Positions 11,851 through 26,346 of a stretch of DNA of 64,000 nt are shown here, piece after piece (the first letter of the stretch is position 1; each line of letters begins with the position of its first letter). A model generated the notes under the pieces. The model ran no database searches. It saw only the letters and a list, made by a program, of their open reading frames with translations, and had not been told where the DNA came from. Position numbers and translations under genes: made by a program. This stretch comes from Posidonia oceanica (Eukaryota > Streptophyta > Magnoliopsida > Alismatales > Posidoniaceae), in the NCBI GenBank assembly GCA_037176725.1, contig JAZBRS010000020.1, forward strand, positions 89,598,001 through 89,662,000, read 5' to 3'.

Positions 11851-14800
11851 GACAACGATGGGGCATGGAGGGGCATGTCCTCCAATAAAGGAAGCTTGCA
11901 AACAAATTATTGTGACTTCGAAAAAGCTCGCAAAGGTGCTCGTCCTCAAATTAAGGAAGCGAGCGGACATTACCACGAAGGGGCATGTAAGGGCTTATTC
12001 TCAAATTTTGGAAGTAAGCAAACAAACAGACGTGACTTCGAAAAGGCACGGAAATGCCATCGTCCTAAAATTAAGGAGGCGAGCAAACGTGACCATGATG
12101 GTGCATGAAAGGGCTTGTCCTCAAATTGGGGAAGCAAGCAAACAAATAGACGTGACTTCGAAATGGGACGCAACGGTGCTCGTCCACAAATTAATGAAGC
12201 GAGCGAAAGTGACCACGAAGGGACATCTAACGGCTTGTCCTCAAATTAAGGAAGCAAGCAAACAAACTGACGTGACTTCGAAAAGGCACGCAAAGGCGCT
12301 TGTCCTCTAATTAAGGAAGCGCGCAAACTTGACCACGAAGGGGCATGTAAGGGCATGTCCTCAGAATAAGGAAGCAAGCAAACAAACAGACGTGACTTCC
12401 AGAAGGCATGCAACGGCACTCGTCCTCAAATTTTGGAAGCGAGCAAACACGACCACGATGGGGTATGGAAGGGCTTGTCCTCTAATAAAGGAAGCATGCA
12501 AACAAATAGATGTGACTTTGTAAAGGCTCGCAAAGGCGCTCGTCATCAAATTAAGGAAGCGAGCGGACTTTACCACGAGGGGGCATGTAAGGGCTTATCC
12601 TCAAATTTAGGAAGTAAGCAAACAAACAAACGTGACTTCGAAAAGGCATGCAAATGCCATCGTCCAAAAATTAAGGATGCGAGCAAACATGACCACGAAG
12701 GGGCATGTAAGGGCCTGTCCTCAAATTAAAGCAGCAGGCAAACAAACAGACGTAACTTCGAAAAGACACGTAAAGGCGCTCGTACTCAAATTATTAAAGC
12801 GAGCAAACATGACCACGAACGGACATGTAACGGCTTGCCCACAAATTAAGGAAGCAAGCAAACAAACAGACATGACTTCAAGAAGGCACGCAAAGGTGCA
12901 CGTCCTCAAATTAAGGAATCGAGCAAACATGACTACGAAGGGGCATGTAAGGGCTTGTCCTCAAATTAAGTAAGCAAGCAAACAAACAGACAGGAATTCG
13001 AAATGGCACGCAAAGGCGCTCGTCCACAAATTAAGGACGTGAGCAAACATGACCATGAAGGGGCATATAAGGGCATGTCCTTAAATTAAGGAAGGAAGCA
13101 AACAAACAGACGTGACTTCGAAAAGGGACGCAAAGGCGCTCGTCCTCAAATTAAGGAAGCGAGCAAACAAGACCACGAAGGGACATGTATGGGCTCATCC
13201 TCAATTTAAGGTAGCAAGCAAAAAAAAACAGACGTGACTTCGATAATGCACGCAAAGGTGCTCGTCCTCAAATTACGGATGCGAGCAAACATGACCACGA
13301 AGGGGCATGTAAGGGCTTGTCCTCAAATTAAGGATGCAAGAAAACAAACAGACGAGACTTCGAAAAGGCACACAATGGCGCTCGTCCTCAAATTAAGGAA
13401 GCGAGCAAACATGACTACGAAGGGGCATGTAAGGGCTTGTCCTCAAATTAAGGAAGCAAGCAAACAAATACACGAGATTTTGAAAATGCACACAAAGGCG
13501 CTCGTCCTCAAATTAAGGAAGCGAGCAAACATGTCCACAACGGGGCTTGTAAGGGCATGTCCTCCAATTAAGGAACCAAGCAAACAAACTGACGTGACTT
13601 CGAAAAGGCACGCAAAGGCACCCGTTCTCAAATTACGGAAGTGAGCAAACATGACTACGAAGGGGCAAGTAAGGGCTTGTCTTCAAATAAAGGAAGCAAG
13701 CAAATAAACAGACGTAACTTTGAAAAGGGACGCAAAGGCGCTCGTCCTCAAATTATATAACCGTGCAAACATGACCACGAAGGGGCATGTAAGGGCTTGT
13801 CCTCAAATTACGGAAGGAAGCAAACCGACAAACGTGACTTCGAAAAGGCATGCAATGGCACTAGTCCTCATATTAAGGAAGCGAGCAAACATGACCACGA
13901 TAGGGCATGTAACGGCGTGTCCTCAAGTTAAGGAAGCAAGCAAACAAACAGACGTGACTTCGAAAAGGCACGCAAAGGCGCTCATCCTCAAATTAAGGAA
14001 GCGAGCAAACTTGACCACGAAGGGGCCTGTACAGGCCAGTCCACAAATTAAGGAAGCAAGCAAACAAACTGACGTGACTTCGAAAAGGCTTGTAAAGGCG
14101 CTCATCCTCAAATTTAGGAAGCGAGCAAACATGACAACGAAGGGGCATGCGGGTGTCTTGTCCTCAAATTACGGAAGCAAGCAAACAAACAGACGTGACT
14201 TCAAAAAGGCGCACAAAGGTGCTCGTCCTCAAATTGAGGAAGCGAGCAAACATGAGCGCGACGGGGCATGTAAGGGCAGGTCCTCAAATTGAGGAAGTAA
14301 GCCAACAAACAGACGTGACATCAAGAAGGCACGCAAAGGAGTTCGTCCTAAAATTAAGGAAGCGAGCATACTTGATGACGAAGGGGCAAGTAAGGGCATG
14401 TCCTCATATTAAGGAAGCAACCAAACAAACAGACGTGACATCGAAATGGCTCGCAAAGGCGCTCCTCCTCAAATTAAGGAAGCGAGCAAACGTGACCTTG
14501 AAGTGGCATGTAAGGGCTTGTCCTCAAATTATGGATGCAAGTAAACATTACCACGAAGGGGCATGTACGGGCTTGTCCTCAAATTACGGAAGCAAGCAAA
14601 CAAACAGACGTGACTTCGAAAAGGCTCGCAAAGGCGCTCGTCCTCAAATTAAGGAAGCGAGCAAACTTGACCATGAAGTGGCATGTAAGGGCTTGTCCTC
14701 AAGTTATGGATGCGAGCAAACATGACCATGAAAGGGAATGTAACGGCTTGTCCTCAAATTAAGGAAGCAAGCAAACAAACAGACGTAACATCGAAAAGGC

Positions 14801-16704
14801 ACGCAAAGATTTCCATCCACGTAGCAAGCAAACTTGACCACGAAGGGGCATGTAAGGGCTTGTCCTCAAATTAAGGAAGCAAGCAAACAAACAGACGTAA
14901 CATCGAAAAGGCACGCAATGGCGCTCGTTCCCAAATTAAGGAAGCGAGCAAACATCACCATGAAGGGGCCTGCAAGGGCTAGTCCCCAAATTAAGGAAGC
15001 AAGCAAACTGATAGACGTGACTTCGAAAAGGCACGCAATGGTGCTCGTCCCCAAATTAAGGATGCGAGCAAACATGTCCATGAAGGGGCTTGTAAGGGCT
15101 AGTCCTCAAATTACGGAAGCAAGCAAACAAACAGATGTGACTTCGAAAAGGCACGCAAAGGCACTCGTCCTCAAATTAAGGAAGCGAGCAAACATGACCA
15201 TGAAGGGGCATATATGGGGTTGTCCTTAAATCAAGGAAGCATGCAAACAAACAGACGTGACTTCGAAAAGCAACGCGACGGCGCTCGTCCTCAAATTATG
15301 GAAGCGAGCAAACATGACCACGATGGGGCATGTAAGGGCTTGTCCTCAAATTAAGGAAGCAAGCTAACAAACAGACATGACTTCGAAAAGGCACGCAATG
15401 GCGCTCGTCCTCAAATTAGGGAGGCGAGCAAACTTGACCACAACGGGGCATGTAAGGGCTTGTCCTCAAAATAAGGAAGCAAGCAAACAAACCGACGTGA
15501 CTTCAAGAAGGCATGCATTGGTGCTCGTCCTCAAATTTTGGATGCAAGCAAACATGACCACGATGGGGCATGGAAGGGCTAGTCCTCTAATAAAGGAAGC
15601 ATGCAAACAAATTGATGTGACTTCGAAAAGGCTCGTAAAGGTGCTCATCCTCAAATTAAGGAAGCGAGCAGACATGACCACGAAGGTGCATGTAAGGGCT
15701 TATCCACAAATTATGGAAGTAAGCAAACGAACAGACGTGACTTTGAAAAGGCACGCAAATGCCATCTTCCTAAAATTAAGGAGGCAAGCAAACATGACCA
15801 CGATGGTGCATATAAGGGCTTGTCCTCAAATTACGGAAGCAAGCAAACAAACAGACGTGACTTCGAAATGGAACGCAATGGCGCTCGTCCTCAAATTAAC
15901 GAAGCGTGCAAACATGACCACGAAAGGACATGTAAGGGCTTGCCCTCAAAGTAAGGAAGCAAGCTAACAAACAGACGTGACTTCGAGAATGCACGCAAAG
16001 GTGCTCGTCCTCAAATTAAGGAAGCGAGCAAACATGACAACGAAAGGGCATGTAAGGACCTGTCCTCTAATTATGGAAGCAAGCAAACAAACAAGCGTGA
16101 CTTCGAAAAGGCACGCAACGGCGCTCGTCCTCAAATTAAGGAATCGAGCAAACATGACTACGAAGGGGTATGTAAGGACATGTTCTCAAATTTAGGAAGC
16201 AAGCAAACAAACAGACATGAATTCGAAATGGCACGCAAAGGAGCTTGTCCTCAAATTAAGGATGCGAGCAAACATGACCACAGAGGGGCATGTAAGGGCT
16301 TGTCCTCAAATTACGCAAGTAAGGCAACAAGCGGATTTGACTTCGAAAAGGCACGTAAAGGCGCTCATCCTCAAATTAAGGAAGCGAGCAAACTTGACTA
16401 CGAAGGGGCATGTAAGGGCTTGTCCTCAAATTATGGAAGCAAGTAAACAAAAAAACGTGACTTCGAAAAGGCAAGCAAAGGTGCTCGTCCTAAAATTAAG
16501 GAAGCAAGCAAACATGGCCACGAAGGAGCATGTAAGGGCTTGTCCTCAAATTAAGGATGCAAGCAAACAAACAGACGTGACTTCGAAATGGCACGCAAAG
16601 GCGCTCGTCCTCAAATTATGTAAGCGAGCAAACTTAACCACTAAGGGGCATGTAAGGGCTTCACCTCAAATTGGGGAAGCATGCAAACAAACAGACGTGA
16701 CTTC

Positions 16705-16965
16705 GAAAAGGCACGCAAAGGCGCTCGTCCTCAAATTAAGGAAGCGAGCAAACATTACCACGATGGGGCAAGTAAGGGCTTGTCCTCAAATTAAGGAAGT
16801 ATGCAAACAAACAGATGTGACTTCGAAAAGACACGCATAGGTGCTCGTCCTCAAATTATGGAAGTGCGCAAACTTGACCACGAAGGGGCATGTTAGGGCT
16901 TGTCCACAAAATACGGAAGCAAGCAAACTAACAGACGTGACTTCGAGAAGGCACGCAAAGGCACC
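16705..16965 (+). repeat. Conversion-like patch inside large copy 1
   Basis: This ~260-bp patch does not match its positional partner at 35517-35777, although both flanks keep the 18,812-bp offset. It closely matches units of the 2.6-kb repeat at about 11560-11820 (also 8360-8620), sharing rare variants: GGAAGTATGC, GACACGCATAGG, and GGGCATGTTAGGGCTTGTCC followed by ACAAAATA. A length-preserving replacement of this kind suggests gene conversion between distant parts of the array. The direction is not certain. Confidence 0.7.
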
Positions 16966-17385
16966 CGTCCTCTAATTACGGAAGAAGCAAACGTGACCAC
17001 GAATGGGCATGTAGCGGCTTGTCCTCAAATTAAGGTAGCTCGCAAACAAACAGACGTAACATCGAAAAGTAACGCATTGGTGCTCATCCTCGAAGCGAGC
17101 AAGCATGACCATGAATGGGCAAGTAAGGGCCTGTCCTCAAATTAAGGAAGCAAGCAAACAAACAGACGTGATTTCGAAAAGGCACGCAAAGGCGCTCGTC
17201 CTCAAATTAGGGAAGCGAGCAAACATGACCACGAGGGGGCCTGCTAGGGCTTGTCCTCAAATTACGGAAGCATGCAAACCAACAGACGTGTTTTCGAAAA
17301 GGCACGTAAAGGCGCTCGTCATCAAATTGTGCAAGCGAGCAAACAAGACCACGAAAGGGCTTGTAAAAACTTGTCCTCAAATTAA

Positions 17386-17390
17386 GGAAG
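17386..17390. other. Empty (pre-insertion) site in duplicate copy 1
   Basis: GGAAG occurs once here, in ...ATTAAGGAAGCAAGC..., at the position matching both target duplications. Flanks on both sides match the flanks of the LTR, with 4 differences in 240 bp on the right. It records the sequence before insertion and shows that the element arrived in copy 2 after the block had been duplicated. Confidence 0.88.
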
Positions 17391-20300
17391 CAAGCAAACA
17401 AACAGACGTGATTTTGAAAAGGCACGCAGAGGCACTCGTCCTCAAATTATGGAAGCGAACAAACATGACCATGAAGGGGCATGCAAGGGCTTGTCCTGAA
17501 AATAAGGAAGCAAGCAAACAAACAGACTTGACTTCGAAAAGGCACGCAAAGGTGCTCATCCTCAGATTAAGGAAGCGAGCAAACAAGACCACGAATGGGC
17601 ATGGATGGGCTTGTCCTCAAATTAAGGAAGCAAGCAAACAAACAGACGTGACATCGATAAGGCAGGTAAAGAAGCTCGTCCTAAAATTGAGGAAGCGAGC
17701 AAACATGACCACGAAAAGGCATGTAAGGGCTAGTCCTTAAATTAAGGAAGCAAGCAAACAAACAGACGTGACTTCGAAAAGGCACGCAATGGCACTCGTC
17801 CTCAAATTAAGGAAGTGAGCAAACATGGCCACGATGGAGCATGTACGGGCCTGTCCTCAAATTAAGGAAGCACGCAAACAAACAGACGTGACTTCGAAAA
17901 GGCACGCAAAGGCGCTCGTCCCTGAATTAAGGAAGCAAGCAAACATGACCACGAAGGGGAATGTTTGGAATTGTCCCCAAATTATGGAAGCAAGCAAACA
18001 AACAGACGTGACTTCGAAAAGGCATGCAAAGGCGCTCACCCTCAAATTTAGGAAGCGAGCAAACAGGACCATGAAGGGGCATGTAAGGGTCTTGTCCTCA
18101 AATTAAGGAAGCAAGCAAATAAACAGATGTGACTTCAAAAAGACACGTAAAGGCGCTCGTCCTCAAATTGAGGAAGCGACCAAACAAGACCAGGATGGGG
18201 CATGTAAGGGCTTGTCCTCAAATAGAGGAAGCAAGCAAACAAACAGATGTGACTTCAAAAAGGCACGCAAAGGTGCTCATCCTCAAATTAAGGAAGCGAG
18301 CAAATACGACCACGATGGGGCATGTAAGGGCTTGTCCTCAAATTAAGGAAGCATACAAACAAACAGACGTGACTTCATAATGGCACGCAAAGGCGCTTGT
18401 CCTCAAATTAAGGAAGCGAGCAAACATGACCACGATGGGGCATGTAAGGACTTGTCCTCAAATTAAGGAAGCAAGTAAACAAACAGACGTGACTTCGAAA
18501 AGGCACGCAAAGGCGCTCGTCCTCAAATTAAGGAAGCGAGCAAACATGACCAAGATGGGGCATGTAAGGGCTTGTCCTCAAATTAAGGAAGCAAGCTAAC
18601 CAAAAGTTGTGACTTCAAAAAGGCACGCAAAGGCGCTCGTCCACATATTATGGAAGCGAGCAAACATGACTAGGAAAGGGCGTGTATGGGCTTGTCCTCA
18701 TATAAAGGAAGCAAGCAAACAAACAGACGTGACTTCGAAAAGGCATGCAAAGGTGCTCGTCCTAAAATTGAGGAAGCGAGCAAATAAGACCACGATTGGG
18801 CATGTAAGGGCATGTCCTAAAATTAAGGTAGGCAGCCAACAAACAGACGTGACTTTGAAAAGGCACGCAAAGGTGCTCGTCCTCAAATTAAGGAAGCGAG
18901 CAAACATGACTACGAAGGGGCATGTATGGGCTTGGCCTCAAATTAAGGAAGCAAGCAAAAGAACAGACGTGACTTCGGAAAGCCACGCAATGGCGCTCGT
19001 CCTCAAATTAAGGAAGCGAGCAAACTTGACCATGAAAGGGCAGGTAAGGGCTTTTCCTCAAATTAAGGAAGCTAGCAAACAAACAGACATGACATCGAAA
19101 AGGCACGCAATGGCGCTCGTCCCCAAATTAAGGAAGCGAGCAAACATGACTTGGATGGGGCGTGTAAGGGCTTGCCCTCAAATTATGGAAACAAGCAAAC
19201 AAACAAATGTGACTTCGTAAAGGCACGCAAAGGTGCTCGTTCTCAAATTCAGAAAGCGAGCAAACATGGCCATGAAGGGGCATATAATGGCTAGTCTGAA
19301 AATTAAGGAAGCAAGCGAACAAACAGACGTGACTTCGATTAGGGACACAAAGGCGCTCTTCCTCAAATTATGGAAGCGTGCAAACATGACCACGAAAGGG
19401 CTAGTAAAGGCTTGTCCTCAAATTAAGGAAGAAAGCAAACAAACAGACGTAACATCAAAAAGGCACGCAAAGATGCTCGTCCTTGAAGCAAGCAAACTTG
19501 ACCACGAAGGGATATGAAAGGGCTTGTCTTCAAATTAAGAAAGCAAGCGAACAAACAGACGTGACTTCGAAAAGGCACGCAAAGGCACTCGTGCTCAAAT
19601 TAAGGAAGCGAGCAAACATGACTACGAAGGGGCATGTACGGGCTTGTCCTCAGATTAAGTAAGCACGCAAACAAACAGATGTGATTTCGAACAGGCACGC
19701 AAAGGCGCTTGTCCTCTAATTAAGGAAGCGAGCAAACATGACCACGAAGGGGCACATACGGGCTTGTCCTCAAAATACGGAAGCAAGCAAACAAACAGAC
19801 GTGACTTCGAAAAGCCACGCAAAGACACTCCTCCTCAAATTACGGAAGCGAGCAAACATGACCACGAAGGGGCATGTAAGGGCTTGCACTCAAATTAAGG
19901 AACAAGCAAACAAACAGACGTAAGATCGAAAAGGCAAACATTGGCGCTCGTCCTCAAATTAAGGAAGCAAGCAAACATGACTACATAGGAGCCTGCAAGG
20001 GCTAGTCCTCAAATTAAGGAAGCAAGCAAACTAACTGACGTGACTTCGAAAACGCACGCAAAGGCGCTCGTCCTCAAATTAAGTATGCGGGCAAACATGT
20101 TGATGAAGGGGCTTGTAAGGGCTTGTCCTAAAATTAAGGAAGCAAGTAAACAAACAGACGTTACTTCGAAATGGCATGCAAAGGCGCTCGTCCTCAAATT
20201 AAGGAAGCGAGCAAACATGACCACGATGGGGCATGTAAGGGCTTGTCCTCAAATTAAGGAAGCAAGCAAACTAACAGTCGTGACTTCGAAAAGGCACGCA

Positions 20301-22462
20301 AAGGCGCTCGTTCTCAAATTATGGAAGCGAGCAAACATGACCATGAAGGGGCATGTAAGGGCTTGTCCTCGAATTAAGGAAGCAAGCAAACAAACACACG
20401 TGACTTCGAGAAGGCACGCAAAGGCACTCGTCCTCAAAATAAGGAAGCGAGCAAACATGACCACGAAGGGGTACGTTTGGGCTTGTCCTCAAATAAAGGA
20501 AGCATGCAAACAAACAGACATGACGTGGAAACGGCACACAAAAGCGGTCGTCCTCAAATTATGGAAGCGAGCAAACTTAACCATGAAGGGGCATATACTG
20601 GCATGTCCTTAAATTAAGGAAGTAAGCAAACAAACAGACGTGACATCGATAAGGGACACAAAGGCGCTCATCCTCTAATTATGGAAGCGAGCAAACATGA
20701 CCACGAAAGGGCAAGTAACGGCTTGTCCTCAAATTATGGAAGCAAGCAAACAAACAGACGTAACATCGAAAGGGCACGCAAAGATGCTCGTCCTCGAAGC
20801 AAGCAAACTTGTCCACGAAGGGACAAGTATGGGCTTGTCCTCAAATTAAGAAAGGAAGCGAACAAACAGACGTGACTTCGAAAAGCCACGCAAAGGCGCT
20901 CATCCTCAAATTAATGAAGCGAGCAAACATGACTACGAAGGGGCATGTATGGGCTTGTCCTCAAATTAAGGAAGCACGCAAACAAACAGATGTGATTTCA
21001 AAAAGGCATGCAAAGGCGCTTGTCATCTAATTAAGGAAGCAAGCGAACATGACCACGAAGGGGCATGTACGGGCTTGTCCTCAAATTAAGGAAGCAAGCA
21101 AATAAACAGACGTAAGATCGAAAATGCACGCAGTGGCGCTCGTCCTCAAATTAAGGAAGCGAGCAAACATGGCCACGTTGGAGCCTGCAAGGGCTAGTCC
21201 TCAAATTAAGGAAGCAAGCAAACTAACAGACGTGACTTCGAAAAGGCACGCAAAGGCGCTCGTCCTCAAATTAAGTATGCGAGCAAACATGTTCACGAAG
21301 GGGCTTGTAAGGGCTTGTCCTCAAATTACGGAAGCGAGCAAACAAACAGATGTGACTTCGAAAAGGCACGCAATGGCACTCGTCCTCAAATTAAGGAAGC
21401 GAGCAAACATGACCCAGAAGGGGCATAAAAGGGGTTGTCCTTAAATCAGGGAAGCATGCAAACAAACAGACGTGCCTTCGAAAAGCCATGCGAAGGCGCC
21501 CGTCCTCGAATTATGGAAGCGAGCAAACATGACCACGAAGGGGCATGTATGGGCTTGTCCTCAAATTAATGAAGGAAGCTAACAAACAGACGTGACATCG
21601 AAAAGACACGCAAAGGCGTTCGTCCTCAAATTAAGGAAGCGACCAAACACAACCACGATAGAGCATGAAAGGCCTTGTCCTCAAATTAATGAAGCATGCA
21701 AACAATCGGACGTGACATTGAAAAGGCACGCAAAGGCGCTCGACCTCAAATTAAGGAAGCAAGCAAACTTGACCACAATGGGGCACGTAAGGGCTTGACC
21801 TCAAAATAGGGATGCAAGCAAACAAACATACGTGACTTCGAGAAGGCACGCAATGGCGCTCGTCCTCAACTATTGGAAGCAAGCAAAACATGACCACGAT
21901 GGGGCATGGAAGGGCTTGTCCTCTAATAAAGGAAGCATGCAAACCAATTGATGTGACTTTGAAAAGGCTCGCAAAGGTGCTCGTCGTCAAATTATGGAAG
22001 CAAGCAGACATGACCACGAAGGGGCATATCCACAAATTATGGAAGTAAGCAAACGAACAGACGTGACTTCGAAAAGGCACGTAAATGCCATCGTCCTAAA
22101 ATTAAGGAGGCGAGCAAACATGACCATGATGGTGCATATAATGGCTTGTCCTCAAATTGAGGAAGCAAGCAAACAAACAGACGTGACTTCGAAATGGGAC
22201 ATAATGGCGTTCCTCCTAAAATTAACGAAGCGAGCAAACATGACTACGAAGGGACAGGTAAGGGCTTGTCCTCAAAGTAAGGAAGCAAGTAAACAAACAG
22301 ACGTGACTTCAAGAATGCACGCAAAGATGCTCGTCCTCAAAATAAGGAAGCGAGCAAACAAGACAACAAAGGGGCATGTAGGGTCTTGTCCTCAAATTAA
22401 GGAAGCAAGCAAACTAACAGACGTGACTTCGAAAAGGCACGCAACGGCGCTCATCCTCAAAT

Positions 22463-25400
22463 TAAGGAATCGAGCAAACTGGACCATGAAGGGGCAGGTA
22501 AGGGCTTGTCCTCTAATTAAGGAAGCAAGCAAACAAACAGACACGAATTCGAAATGGCACGCAAAGGCGCTCGTCCTCAAATTAAGGATGCGAGCAAACA
22601 TGACCACGAAAAGGCACGTAAGGGCTTGTCCTCAAATTAAGGATGCAAGCAAACAAACAGACGTGACTTAGAAATGGCACGCAACGACGCTCGTCCTCAA
22701 ATTATGGAAGCGAGCAAACTTGACCATGAAGGGGCAGGTAAGGGCTTGTCCTCAAATTATGGAAGCAAGCAAACAAACAGACATGACTTCGAAAAGGCAC
22801 GCAACGGCGCTCGTCCCCAAATTAAGGAAGCGAGCAAACTTGACCATGATGGGGCGTGTAAGGGCTTGTCCTAAAATTATGGAAACAAGCAAACAAACAT
22901 ATGTGACTTCGTAAAGGCATACAAAGGTGCTCGTTCTCAAATTAAGAAAGCGAGCAAACATGGACATGAAGGAGCATATAACGGCTTGTCCAAAAATTAA
23001 GGATGCAAGCGAACAAACAGAGGTGACTTCAAAAAGGCACGCAATGGCGCTAGTCCTCAAATTAAGGAAGCAAGCAAACATGACCATGAAGGGACTTGTA
23101 AGGGCTTGTCCTCAAATTAAGGTAGCAAGTAAGCAAACAGACGTTACTTCGAAATGGCATGCAAAGGCGGTCGTCCTCAAATTAAGGAAGTGAGCAAACA
23201 TGAGCACGATGGGGCTTGTAAGGGCTTGTCCTCAAATTAAGGAAGCAAGCAAACAAACAGTCGTGACTTCGAAAAGGCACGCAAAGGCACTCGTCCTCAA
23301 ATTATGGAAGCGAGCAAACTTGACCATGAAGGGGCATGTAAGGGCTTGTCCTCGAATTAAGGAAGCAAGCAAACAAACAGACGTGACTTCGAGAAGGCAC
23401 GCAAAGTCGCTTGTCCTCAATTTATGGAAGCGAGCAAACATGACCACGAAGGGGTATGTATGGGCTTGTCCTCAAATAAAGGAAGCATGCAAACAAACTG
23501 ACGTGACTTCGAAAAGGCACGCAAAAGCGGTCGTCCTCAAATTATGGAAGCGAGCAAACTTGGCCATGAAGGGGCACATACGGGCATGTCCATAAATTAA
23601 GGAAGCAAGCAAACAAACAGACGTGACTTCGATTAGGGACACGAAGGCGCTCTTCCTCAAATTATGGAAGCGAGCAAACAAGACCACGAAAGGGCTGGTA
23701 ACGGCTTGTCCTCAAATTAAGGAAGAAAGCAAACAAACAAACGTAACATCAAAAAGGCACGCAAAGATGCTCGTCCTTGAAGTAAGCAAACTTGACCACG
23801 AAGGGATATGAAAGGGCTTGTCCTCAAATTAAGAAAGCAAGCGAACAAACAGACGTGACTTCGAAAGGCACGCAAAGGCACTCGTGCTCAAATTAAGGAA
23901 GCGAGCAAACATGACTACGAAGGGGCATGTATGGGCTTGTCCTCAAATTAAGTAAGCACGCAAACAAACAGATGTGATTTCGAACAGGCACGCAAAGGCG
24001 CTTGTCCTCTAATTAAGGAAGCGAGCAAACATGACCACGAAGTGGCACGTACGGGCTTGTCCTCAAAATACGGAAGCAAGCAAACAAACAGACGTGACTT
24101 CGAAAAGCCACGCAATGACGCTCCTCCTCAAATTACGGAAGCGAGCAAACATGACCACGAAGGGGCATGTAAGGGCTTGTACTCAAATTAAGGAACAAGC
24201 AAACAAACAGACGTAAGATCGAAAAGGCAAATAATGGTGCTCGTCCTCAAATTAAGGAAACGAGCAAACATGACTACATAGGAGCGTGCAAGGGCTAGTC
24301 CTCAAATTAAGGAAGCAAGCAAACTAACTGACGTGACTTCGAAAACACACGCAAAGGCGCTCGTCCTCAAATTAAGTATGTGGGCAAACATGTCGATGAA
24401 GGGGCTTGTAAGGGCTTGTCCTCAAATTACGGAAGCAAGCAAACAAACAGATGTGACTTCGAAAAGGCACGCATTGGCACTCGTCCTCAAATTAAGGAAG
24501 CGAGCAAACATGACCATGAAGGGGCATAAAAGGGGTTGTCCATAAATCAGGGAAGCATGCAAACAAATAGACGTGACTTCGAAAAGCCACGCGAAGGCGC
24601 CCGTCCTCGATTTATGGAAGCGAGCAAACATGACCACGAAGGGGCATGTATGGGCTTGTCCTCAAATTAAGGAAGCAAGCTAACAAACAGACGTGACATC
24701 GGAAAGACACGCAAAGGCGCTCGTCCTCAAATTAAGGAAGCGACCAAACACAACCACGATAGAGCAAGTAAGGCCATGTCCTCAAATTAATGAAGCATGC
24801 AAACAAACGGACGTGACATCGAAAAGGCAGGCAAAGGCGCTCGTCCTCAAACTAAGGAAGCAAGCAAACTTGACCACAATGGGGCACATTAGGGCTTGTC
24901 CTCAAAATAGGGATGCAAGCAAACAAACAGACGTGACTTCGAGAAGGCACGCAATGGCGCTCGTCCTCAAATTTTGGAAGCGAGCAAACATGACCACGAA
25001 GGGACATGGAAGGGCTTGTCCTCTAATAAAGGAAGCATGCAAACAAATAGATGTGACTTCGAAAAAGCTCACAAAGGTGCTCGTCCTCAAATTAAGGAAG
25101 TGAGCAGACTTGACCACGAAGGGGCATGTAAGGGCTTAACCACACATTATGGATGTAAGCATACGAACAGACGTGACTTCGAAAAGGCATGCAAATGCCA
25201 TCGTCCTAAAATTAAGGAGGCGAGTAAACATGACCATGATGGTGCATATAAGGGCTTGTCCTCAAATTGAGGAAGCAAGCAAACAAACAGACGTGACTTC
25301 GAAATGGGACATAATGGCGCTCCTCCTTAAATTAACGAAGCGAGCAAACAAGACTACGAAGGGACAAGTAAGAGCTTGTCCTCAAAGTAAGGAAGCAAGT

Positions 25401-26346
25401 AAACAAACAGACGTGACTTCGAGAATGCACGCAAAGATGCTTGTCCTCAAAATAAGGAAGCAAGCAAACAAGACAACAAAAGGGCATGTAGGGGCTTGTC
25501 CTCAAATTAAGGAAGCAAGCAAACTAACAGACGTGACTTCGAAAAGGCACGCAACGGCGCTCGTCCTCAAATTAAGGAATCGAACAAACTGGACCATGAA
25601 GGGGCAGGTAAGGGCTTGTCCTCCAATTAAGGAAGCAAGCAAACAAACAGACAGGAATTCGAAATGGCACGCAAAGGCGCTCGTCCTCAAATTGAGGATG
25701 CGAGCAAACATGACCACGAAGAGGCACGTAAGGGCTTGTCCTCAAATTAAGGAAGCAAGCAAACAAACAGACACGAATTCGAAATGGCACGCAAAGGCGC
25801 TCGTCCTCAAATTAAGGATGCGAGCATACATGACCACGAAGAGGCATGTAAGGGCTTGTCCTCAAATTAAGGAAGCAAGCAAACAAACAGACGTGACTTC
25901 GGAAAGGCACGCGAAGGCGCTCGTCTTCAAATTAAGGAAGCGAGTAAACTTGACTACGAAGGGGCATGTAAGGCTTATCCTCAAATAAAGGAAGCAAGCA
26001 AACAAACATACGGGATTGCGAAAAGGCACGCAACGGCGCTCGTTCTCATATTACAGAAGCGAGGAAACATGACTAGGAAAGGGCATGTACGGGCTTGTCC
26101 TCAAATTATGGAAGCAAGCAAACAAACAGACGTGACTTCTAAAAGGCATGCAAAGGTACTCGTCCTAAAATTGAGGAAGCGAGCTAATAAGACCACGAAT
26201 GGGCATGTATGGGCAGGTCCTCAAATTAAGGAAGCATGCTAACAAACAGACATGACTTTGAAAAGGCACGCAAAGGCGCTCGACCTCAAATTAAGGAAGC
26301 GAGCAAACATGACTACGAAGGGGCTTGTATGGGCTAGTCCTCAAAT
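22463..26346 (+). repeat. 3.88-kb tandem duplication, first copy
   Basis: The offset to the second copy is exactly 3,884 bp at many points (22674 to 26558, 23200 to 27084, 24031 to 27915, 25149 to 29033). A 120-bp stretch I compared (from 23221) shows one difference. It contains one extra 120-bp unit near 25.75 kb that the second copy lacks. The right junction near 26346 fuses a unit ending ...CTCAAATTAAG to GAATCGAGCAAACTGG, the start of the repeat. Confidence 0.92.

Larger units (their letters stand above)
9101..12314 (+). repeat. 2.6-kb higher-order repeat, copy 2 (with internal 600-bp gain)
   Basis: This is the second tandem copy. It follows copy 1 at an offset of 2,614-2,615 bp up to about 11.25 kb, and at 3,214 bp after that (8445-8762 matches 11659-11976). 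The 600-bp jump is explained exactly by the five-unit duplication annotated inside it. It ends near 12.31 kb, where the sequence matches the end of copy 1. Confidence 0.85.
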
